Both the position numbers and the translations under genes were made by a program. A DNA stretch of 64,000 nucleotides from the NCBI RefSeq assembly GCF_045679555.1, contig NC_092096.1:24206166-24270165 (forward strand). The letters run 5' to 3'. Below, one piece after another: positions 11,501-64,000 of the stretch (its first letter is position 1; each line of letters begins with the position of its first letter). The DNA comes from Salvelinus alpinus. Taxonomy: Eukaryota; Chordata; Actinopteri; Salmoniformes; Salmonidae. The notes beneath the pieces are model-generated. The model worked only from the letters and a program-made list of their open reading frames with translations, searched no databases and was not told where the DNA came from.

Positions 11501-11687
11501 TAGCTGGTCCAGATGGAGTCATTCATTCACTAATAATATAGTCACAGGATAGAATAGTAAGAATGTAAGGACATTACACCAAATATAATGATTCCCTGCT
11601 TCAACTTGACTCAAACCGAAACATACATTATAATACATTTAGTCAATGGCATGTGCCAAACTCTTGACTTCTCAGTCTTGCTATTGG

Positions 11688-11915
11688 GCTCCCGAGTGGC
11701 GCAGCGATCACTGCATCTAAGTGCTAGAGGCGTCACTACAGACCATGGTTCGATTCCAGGTTGTATCACAACCAGCTGTGATTGGGAGTCAGATAGGGTG
11801 GCGCACAATTGGCCCAGTATTGTCTGGGTTTGTCCAGAGTAGGCCGTCATTGTAAGTAAGAATTTGTTCTTAACTGTCTTGCCTAGTTAAATAAAGGTTA
11901 AATAAATAAAATATT
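11688..11915 (+). mobile_element. Salmonid tRNA-derived SINE
   Basis: Begins gggctcccgagtggcgcagc (A box-like), has ggttcgattccagg (B box) and ends in the ttgttcttaactg, gcctagttaaataaaggtta tail followed by AAATA repeats. That tail is shared by salmonid SmaI/HpaI-type SINEs. Confidence 0.9.
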
Positions 11916-12048
11916 GACTACATAATCTATTGTTGTTGCTATAACCTGTACTGCAATGCAGAAAGATATCCTGGACAGTCACTCATTAATAAAGATGATT
12001 ACAGTATAATAAGAGAGATAATTGAGCTGTTCTTCAATCGCTGCCAAA
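11916..12048. other. Intergenic, nothing recognised
   Basis: Short AT-rich stretch between the SINE and the 55-bp array. Confidence 0.4.
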
Positions 12049-14493
12049 GGGTGAGTTATCTGTGTGCTCTGTTGTAGGGCAGGGCTGGGTATCTACTGTA
12101 TAAGGGTGAGTTATCTGTGTGTTCTGTTGTAGACCAGGGCTGGGTATCTACTGTATAAGGGTGAGTTATCTGTGTGCTCTGTTGTAGGGCAGGGCTGGGT
12201 ATCTACTGTATAAGGGTGAGTTATCTGTGTGTTCTGTTGTAGACCAGGGCTGGGTATCTACTGTATAAGGGTGAGTTATCTGTGTGTTCTGTTGTAGACC
12301 AGGGCTGGGTATCTACTGTATAAGGGTGAGTTATCTGTGTGCTCTGTTGTAGACCAGGGCTGGGTATCTACTGTATAAGGGAGAGTTATCTGTGTGTTCT
12401 GTTGTAGGGCAGGGCTGGGTATCTACTGTATAAGGGTGAGTTTTCTGTGTGTTCTGTTGCAGGGCTGGGTATCTACTGTATAAGGGTGAGTTATCTGTGT
12501 GTTCTGTTGTAGACCAGGGCTGGGTATCTACTGTATAAGGGTGAGTTATCTGTGTGCTCTGTTGTAGACCAGGGCTGGGTATCTACTGTATAAGGGAGAG
12601 TTATCTGTGTGCTCTGTTGCAGGGCTGGGTATCTACTGTATAATGGTGAGTTATCTGTGTGTTCTGTTGTAGGGCAGGGCTGGGTATCTACTGTATAAGG
12701 GTGAGTTATCTGTGTGTTCTGTTGCAGGGCTGGGTATCTACTGTATAAGGGTGAGTTATCTGTGTGCTCTGTTGTAGAGCAGGGCTGGGTATCTACTGTA
12801 TAAGGGTGAGTTATCTGTGTGTTCTGTTGTAGGGCAGGGCTGGGTATCTACTGTATAAGGGTGAGTTATCTGTGTGTTCTGTTGTAGGGCAGGGCTGGGT
12901 ATCTACTGTATAAGGGTGAGTTATCTGTGTGTTCTGTTGTAGGGCAGGGCTGGGTATCTACTGTATAAGGGTGAGTTATCTGTGTGCTCTGTTGTAGGGC
13001 AGGGCTGGGTATCTACTGTATAAGGGTGAGTTATCTGTGTGCTCTGTTGTAGGGCAGGGATGGGTATCTACTATATAAGGGAGAGTTATCTGTGTGTTCT
13101 GTTGCAGGGCAGGGCTGGGTATCTACTGTATAAGGGAGAGTTATCTGTGTGCTCTGTTGTAGAGCAGGGCTGGGTATCTACTGTATAAGGGAGAGTTATC
13201 TGTGTGTTCTGTTGCAGGGCTGGGTATCTACTGTATAAGGGAGAGTTATCTGTGTGTTCTGTTGTAGGGCAGGGCTGGGTATCTACTGTATAAGGGTGAG
13301 TTTTCTGTGTGTTCTGTTGCAGGGCTGGGTATCTACTGTATAAGGGAGAGTTATCTGTGTGCTCTGTTGTAGGGCTGGGTATCTACTGTATAAGGGTGAG
13401 TTATCCGTGTGCTCTGTTGTAGGGCAGGGCTGGGTATCTACTGTATAAGGGAGAGTTATCTGTGTGCTCTGTTGTAGGGCAGGGCTGGGTATCTACTGTA
13501 TAAGGGTGAGTTATCTGTGTGCTCTGTTGTAGACCAGGGCTGGGTATCTACTGTATAAGGGTGAGTTATCTGTGTGCTCTGTTGTAGGGCAGGGCTGGGT
13601 ATCTACTGTATAAGGGTGAGTTATCTGTGTGCTCTGTTGTAGACCAGGGCTGGGTATCTACTGTATAAGGGTGAGTTATCTGTGTGCTCTGTTGTAGACC
13701 AGGGCTGGGTATCTACTGTATAAGGGTGAGTTATCTGTGTGCTCTGTTTTAGACCAGGGCTGGGTATCTACTGTATAAGGGTGAGTTATCTGTGTGTTCT
13801 GTTGTAGACCAGGGCTGGGTATCTACTGTATAAGGGTGAGTTATCTGTGTGCTCTGTTTTAGACCAGGGTTGGGTATCTACTGTATAAGGGTGAGTTATC
13901 TGTGTGTTCTGTTGTAGGGCAGGGCTGGGTATCTACTGTATAAGGGTGAGTTATCTGTGTGTTCTGTTGTAGAGCAGGGCTGGGTATCTACTGTATAAGG
14001 GAGAGTTATCTGTGTGCTCTGTTGTAGACCAGGGCTGGGTATCTACTGTATAAGGGAGAGTTATCTGTGTGCTCTGTTGTAGACCAGGGCTGGGTATCTA
14101 CTGTATAAGGGTGAGTTATCTGTGTGCTCTGTTGTAGACCAGGGCTGGGTATCTACTGTATAAGGGTGAGTTATCTGTGTGTTCTGTTGTAGGGCAGGGC
14201 TGGGTATCTACTGTATAAGGGAGAGTTATCTGTGTGCTCTGTTGTAGACCAGGGCTGGGTATCTACTGTATAAGGGTGAGTTATCTGTGTGCTCTGTTGT
14301 AGACCAGGGCTGGGTATCTACTGTATAAGGGTGAGTTATCTGTGTGCTCTGTTGTAGACCAGGGCTGGGTATCTACTGTATAAGGGTGAGTTATCTGTGT
14401 GCTCTGTTGTAGACCAGGGCTGGGTATCTACTGTATAAGGGTGAGTTATCTGTGTGCTCTGTTTTAGGGCAGGGCTGGGTATCTACTGTATAA
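12049..14493 (+). repeat. 55-bp minisatellite, about 44 units
   Basis: The unit runs gtgagttatctgtgtgctct, gttgtagggcagggctgggt, atctactgtataagg. Variant positions (gtgag/gagag, tgctct/tgttct, gtagggc/gtagacc/gcaggg) are shuffled between units, as in minisatellite variant repeats. Each unit holds GTGAGT and a tctgttgtag, both splice-site consensus. Confidence 0.95.
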
Positions 14494-14499
14494 TATGCC

Positions 14500-15825
14500 T
14501 TACGGTTCCCACTGTAGTAGAGAGCTGATTCACCTAACCTAGCCATGCTTAGATGCAGCCCCTTCACACACACACAGCCCCTTCACACACACACCAAAGA
14601 GGCCTTTCCTTCATGTTATCTCTTAGCCCTAGTATCACCACATTCAGAGTAGTGATATGGTATCATTTCCACTGTCTCAGGGGTGATTAGGACTCTGACT
14701 GTGTAATAATCTCATCAAATTGAAAATGCTGCTATTATCTGGTCTTTTATGTGTCTGTTGTCAGGGCGATAAACAGTTCATCACTGACTGTATCTCTTTG
14801 TACTAGAATAAATCATGTTCCGAGACATTTGAAGAGATAGACGGGTATTAAACTGCAAACTGTCAAATATTGTATGTATACTTTTCTCTTAGCTGGATTC
14901 CTTTATTCCTTTCCTTGTGTGTGTGTGTGTGTGTGTGTGTGTCACACACACCTGGCCATCCATCACTGTGTTTCCAGATGTTGCAACCTTCTAATAATTC
15001 AGAGGCAGTTTCAGACAAGACAGCCACAATGCCTCAGGCCCCGGGCCTATCACCTACTTAAAGAGACCGTCGTCTCTCCCTAAACCAACACGTGATCTTC
15101 CTCTTTTGAAGTGCACCACACCATATGGATAGATGTTCAGTTCATCAATGCCAATGCTCCCAGCCGATACTGATATCTGTTAGCGTGTGTCATGTGGCTG
15201 TCTGAGATGTTTCCCTTCCTCTATAACAGTCTGTCTGTCTGCCTGCCTGTCTGTCAGTCTGCCTGTATGTCAGGCTGCATGTCAGTCTGCATGTCAGTCA
15301 GTGTATCTGTACATCTCTTTGTCTGTCTGTCTGCCTCTCTATCAACATGTATTTCTGTGTAATCCATCTGACTACCGATCTCTCTCTCCATATAGAGAAA
15401 TAAATCATGTGGACTGTGTAGCCTTTAGAGAACCTAGACTGAGGCAATTTATCTCCAGGTCCATATATTATCTCCAGGTCCATATATTCCCCCAGACAGT
15501 AACACTCAGACTCTTCCAATCATGGCGAGCTACTTCAACAGGACCAGGAAGAGAAACGTCACCCTCTTTCATCTAGACATAACTCCACGAGACAACAGAA
15601 CTATCCATGGTAGAGAAAGGGGAGATCATATTTGAAAGAAGAATCGTTCATCTCTTATTTATGCACAGTAATGCTGCACAAGGTTGAAATAACAATTTTG
15701 GAAGTAAAATGCAGAAAGGTTAATCAATTCTACAGCGAAAGGCAGGTTACTAAATCGTTGTGAACAGAGTCGGACTCACAGTAGTCTGTTTGAACTTCAG
15801 GTCTCTAGTCTAGACAATGAAGGAT
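14500..15825. other. Intergenic sequence
   Basis: Contains a short GT run (14918-14943) and a CTGT/CTGC-rich stretch (15225-15345). No coding frame with support. Confidence 0.5.
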
Positions 15826-16004
15826 GCAGTGGAGGCTGCTGAGGGGAGGACGGCTCATAATGGCTGGAATGGAGCGAATGGAATGACATCAAACACAAGG
15901 AAAGCATGTGTTTGATGTATTTGATACCGTTCCCTCCTTCCGCTCCAGCCAATACCATGAGGCCGTCCTCCCCAATTAAGGTGCCACCAACCTCCTTTGG
16001 AGGA
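15826..16004. mobile_element. Palindromic MITE
   Basis: Begins cagtggaggctgctgagggg and ends ggtgccaccaacctcctttg. The halves are imperfect inverted repeats (gaatggaatgacatcaaac against gtgtttgatgtatttgata). A relative sits at 19852-20035. Confidence 0.7.
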
Positions 16005-16165
16005 ATGTCCCTTAGAACTGACTAGACCTCTGTTATAAAGCATCATGTCTATATCTCACAGTACCAGCTCAGTACATCTCAGGGGTTGAAGATGTTACCA
16101 TGCTAGTGTCGCTATGTTAGCTGTATCTTACTGCGTTGGCTCAACAGTATGTTGCTGCATTGGTA

Positions 16166-17795
16166 CAGTTGGAAGTTTACATACACTTAGGTTGGAGTCA
16201 TTAAAACTTGTTTTTCAACCACTCCACAAATGTATTGTTAACAAACTATAGTTTTGGCAAGTCGGTTAGGACATCTACTTTGTGCATGACACAAGTAATT
16301 GTTCCAACAATTGTTTACAGACAGATTATTTCACTTATAATTCACTGTATCACAAATCCAATGGGTCAGAAGTTTACATACACTGTTGACTGTGCCTTTA
16401 AACAGCTTGGAAAATTCCAGAAAATTATGTCATGGCTTTAGAAGCTTCTGATAGGCTAATTGACATCATTTGAGTCAATTGGAGGTGTACCTGTGGATAT
16501 ATTTCAAGGCCTACCTTCAAACTCAGTGCCTCTTTGCTTGGAATCATGGGGAAATAAAAAGAAATCAGCCAAGACCTCAGAAGAAAATGTGTAGACCTCC
16601 ACAAGTCTGGTTCATCCTTGGGAGCAATTTCCAAACACCTGAAGGTACCACGCCCATCTGCACAAACAATAGTACGCAAGGATAAACACCATGGGACCAC
16701 GCAGCCGTCATACCACTCAGCAAGGAGACTTGTTCTGTCTCCTAGAGATGAATGCACTTTGGTGCGAAAAGTGCAAATCAATCCCAGAACAACAGCAAAG
16801 GACCTTGTGAAGATGCTGGAGGAAACAGCTGCAAAAGTATCTATATCCACAGTAAAACGAGTCCTCTATCGACATAACGTGAAAGGCCGCTCAGCAAGGA
16901 AGAAGCCTCTGCTCCAAAACCGGCATAAAAAAGACAAACTACGGTTTGCAACTGCACATAGGGACAAAGATTGTACTTTTTGGAGAAATTCCCTCTGTTC
17001 TGATGAAACAAAAATAGAACTGTTTGGCCATACTGACCATCGTTATGTTTGGAGGAAAAAGGGGGAGGCTTGCAAGCCGAAGAACACCATCCCAGATGCG
17101 AAGCACTGGGGTGGCAGCTTCATGTTGTGTGGGTACTTTGCTGCAGAAGGGACTGGTGCACTTCACAAAATAGATGGCATCATGAGGATGGAAAATTATG
17201 TGGATATATTGAAGCAACATCTGAAGACATCAGTCAGGAAGTTAAAGCTTGGTCGCAAATGGGTCTTCCAAATGGACAATGACCCCAAGCATACTTCCAA
17301 AGTTGTGGTAAAATGGCTTAAGGACAACAAAGTCAAGGTATTGGAGTGGCCATCACAAAGCCCTGACCTTAATCCTATAGAAAATGTGTGTGCAGAACTG
17401 AAAAGGCGTGTGCGAGCAAGGAGGCCTGACAAACTCTGACCATCTAGTTACACCAGTTCTCTGTCAGAAGGAATGGGCCAAAATTCACCCAACTTGATCG
17501 CGGAAGGCTACCCGAAACATTAGACCCAAGTTAAACAATTTAAAGGCAATGCTACCAAATACTAATTAAGTGTATGTAAACTTCTAACCCACTGGGAATG
17601 TGATGAAAGAAATAAAGCTGAAACAAATCCTTCTCTCTACTGATTAGTATGACATTTCACATTCTTAAATCTAAAGTGGTGATCGGAACTGACGTAAAGA
17701 CAGGGAATTTTTACTAGGATTAAATGTCAGGAATTGTGAAAAGCTGAGTTTAAATGTATTTGGCTATGGTGTAAGTAAACTTGCGATTTCAACTG
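16166..17795 (+). mobile_element. Sleeping Beauty-type Tc1 element, nearly complete
   Basis: TA-flanked, about 1.63 kb, full length for the family. Both termini carry outer and inner direct-repeat blocks. The outer left repeat lacks a few bases (cagttggaagtttac). Part of the flank (tactgcgttggctcaacagt) is repeated on both sides. Confidence 0.9.
16547..17439 (+). pseudogene. Tc1 (DD34E) transposase, few defects
   Basis: The ATG at 16547 hits TAA at codon 4. From 16618 a 273-codon frame is open and holds the helix-turn-helix arms ([39 protein letters not shown]), a GRSARKKPL basic linker and all three catalytic acidic residues ([31 protein letters not shown]). It ends early in RRPDKL by frameshift, losing about 30 C-terminal residues. 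Close to but not functional. Confidence 0.85.
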
Positions 17796-17829
17796 TATCT
17801 CACTGCTTTGGCTCAACAGTGTTAACTCA

Positions 17830-18090
17830 AGTCACTAAGTAGAAGAAGACAAAACAACGATAGGAGAGCCGATTCCAAATTCGCGCTCTACCTCTTTACC
17901 TTGGCCCTAACCCGTCACTGTTTGTAGATCTGAAGGGCCTGGATAGGTGTAGTCAATGTTTCTAGATCTGAAGGGCCTGGATAGGTATAGTTCATGTTGA
18001 ACCTACGTTTTACAGATCTGCAACCATCGAAGGGTTAGGGCCAAGAGGAAGGGCTAGGAAGCGAATTGGGACTGGCTGGATTAGTTGAAC
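17830..18090. mobile_element. Small inverted-repeat element, uncertain
   Basis: ctaccttggccctaaccc-like sequence near 17890-17915 is inverted as gggttagggccaagagg at about 18032-18050, enclosing two copies of gatctgaagggcctggatag. Probably a non-autonomous element. Confidence 0.4.
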
Positions 18091-18099
18091 TGTTCTAGA

Positions 18100-19540
18100 A
18101 GAACTGTCGTCTGTGGCCAGTTTGACTTGAATGACCTGGATTATCGAACTCTGACCCCTTAAAAGGAAACCACTCAAAAACGATCTTACATTTAAAAAAA
18201 ATAATTTGTCCGCTGCTGAAACTGTCCCAAAATGTTTTGTATGTCAGACAGTCAAGATATTAGACTTTCAAGAAGCAGAGTGTCACTCGAGCAAGATACA
18301 TCATAATGATGCACAATGTGACCGACCGGCTCGATTCGATCGGCTCGATTCCGTCTGATGTAGCAACATTTAAAATGGTATTTTTTACATTGGATAAAAG
18401 TACAGACTCAGAGCTGTAAAATTGTATATCATACACTACAGTTGAGGAACAATGGGAAAATAATTCTGCTTTGAAAGTTGATAAACTTGTAATCCCACTT
18501 TTGAGAAAATGGTCCTTGAATATTTTTGGTACAACTACTGGAGAGCTCTTCTTTGTGTACACCCGTTCAGCATCGTTTACACCCTCTTAAGCCCCACCCA
18601 TCTCTTTAAGGATTCACATGTGAGGCCATGTGCTAAACAGTGAGTACGGTAGTGTACTAAACAACCAAATATTTCAAGACTAAAGGCTGGTTTATACGAC
18701 GTCTATCAACATGTCTGTATTCAGTTGTCACGGTGACATCATGAACATTCTATTGTCGTCCGACATCAAACTTGTAGTTGTCGTTATGAAAAAGTAGAAA
18801 CATAAAAACAACAGACTGCATGACATCAGCAGCCTGGTGGTCCAAAATAGCATAACTGGTGTATTTTAACACCAATAAATCCACCTGTTTTAAAAATATA
18901 TGTAGTATGTGTCAATCTAGCAAACCAGGCAACTAAAAGCAACTTTCTAAACAATGTTTTGGTTTGTTTCCAGCTTGTTAGCTACCTAGCTAACGTTAAG
19001 TTAGCTGGCTAACGTTAAGTTAGCTGGTTAGCCAGTTCAAATAATGAACATATCATATAGCCGACAATGTCTTAACTTTAGCTAATTTGTATTCATTATT
19101 ACAGGAAAATAAACTCACAACAATATAATTATTTACTATTTAATGGTGAGCTAATTACAAAAAATAGCTAACGGTTGTTAGTGTGACAAAATAAAAGCAT
19201 GGCATTCTACCCGATAATTGTATATCTTGGACACTGTCTCGTTGGCCTAACGTTATGTCCTAATTTGACTTTGGTGCAGGTCATGTTGTTCTTCACATTA
19301 CCGTCTCTGGTAAACACACACTATATCAAATCAAATCAATATTGATTTGTCACATGCACAGGATCCAGAAGGTGTAAACGGTACAGTAAAAGGATTACTT
19401 GCATTGTGGAATCTTTTGTTTAGACATGTAGCTAACTAAACAATGAACCATAATCCCAACTCAGCCTTCTGTGTTCTCTTTTCCACTTCCTCCGCATTTG
19501 CAATCAAACACCTGAATTTTCTTCGTCTCCTTTGCTATCA
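18100..19540. other. Intergenic sequence
   Basis: No collagen exon or other supported frame. Holds a taacgttaagttagctgg direct repeat near 18990-19030 and a fragment of a dispersed repeat (tgatttgtcacatgcacagg) at about 19325-19400. Confidence 0.5.
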
Positions 19541-19544
19541 TACT

Positions 19545-19656
19545 CTATTCTCCGTAGCTATCATACTCTTTTCTCCGTAGCTATCATACTCTTTTCTCCG
19601 TAGCTATCATACTCTATTCTCCGTAGCTATCATACTCTATTCTCCGTAGCTATCAT
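19545..19656. repeat. 23-bp minisatellite cut by the gap
   Basis: About five units of tactctattctccgtagctatca running directly into the Ns, so the array is probably longer in the genome. Confidence 0.85.
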
Positions 19657-19756
19657 NNNNNNNNNNNNNNNNNNNNNNNNNNNNNNNNNNNNNNNNNNNN
19701 NNNNNNNNNNNNNNNNNNNNNNNNNNNNNNNNNNNNNNNNNNNNNNNNNNNNNNNN
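19657..19756. other. Assembly gap, 100 N
   Basis: Exactly 100 Ns, a conventional size for a gap of unknown length. The collagen gene runs into it from the right and does not reappear on the left. Confidence 0.98.
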
Positions 19757-19762
19757 ACGTAC

Positions 19763-64000
<44,238 letters not shown>

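Noticed and set aside
11688..11760. Possible tRNA gene
   Set aside because: The A and B box-like sequences belong to a tRNA-derived SINE; no cloverleaf with a paired acceptor stem is apparent.
18990..19035. Functional palindrome at the taacgttaagttagctgg repeats
   Set aside because: Short low-complexity gctaacgtta sequence is widespread in fish DNA; nothing links it to a function here.

Overview
This is a vertebrate (teleost) genomic window, most likely from a salmonid. The evidence is several Tc1/mariner elements of the type from which Sleeping Beauty was reconstructed, tRNA-derived SINEs with the HpaI/SmaI-type tail, other salmonid-style non-autonomous repeats, short phase-0 exons spread over long introns, and very abundant micro- and minisatellites. 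No prokaryotic-style operons, CRISPR arrays or rRNA/tRNA genes are visible.

Region 1 to about 11.5 kb holds the last five exons of a plus-strand gene I do not recognise. The exons join in one open frame, end at 10925-10927 and are followed by an AATAAA signal. The introns carry an 18-unit minisatellite, a 58-unit 27-bp minisatellite, a 1-kb TC tract and two Tc1-like elements. From 11.5 to 19.6 kb there is no gene: a SINE, a 44-unit 55-bp minisatellite, a MITE, and a Sleeping Beauty-type element with a nearly open transposase. A 100-N gap lies at 19657-19756.

From 19.76 kb to the right edge, the minus strand carries one large collagen gene of which I can place 72 exons. Read 3' to 5' on the plus strand it encodes the end of a von Willebrand A domain, a Cys-containing linker (CPLQC), about 668 residues of interrupted Gly-X-Y helix, a non-collagenous segment of about 591 residues, and the first 166 residues of a second helix. 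The gene then runs into the gap. The VWA-to-helix junction, the position of interruptions (VIGG, GDPA, the 13-residue FSSDNN exon) and the helical hinge exons match my recollection of collagen VII (COL7A1), so I call it col7a1-like.

The most striking feature is the hinge. Human collagen VII has, as I recall, a hinge of about 39 residues. Here the same position holds 17 exons encoding about 591 residues: a helical start, Ser/Thr/acidic linkers with N-glycosylation sequons, a basic mini-exon, a Tyr/Glu-rich exon, a tandemly duplicated three-exon module, and a 203-residue Glu/Arg-rich exon. All these exons keep phase 0. Other points of interest are a 27-bp intronic minisatellite carrying about 17 perfect TGACGTCA (CRE) sites, UG-repeat tracts abutting splice acceptors, and a 24-bp minisatellite apparently seeded by a transposon terminus. 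Everything here was read by eye; exon calls rest on open frame plus GT/AG boundaries, not on transcripts.
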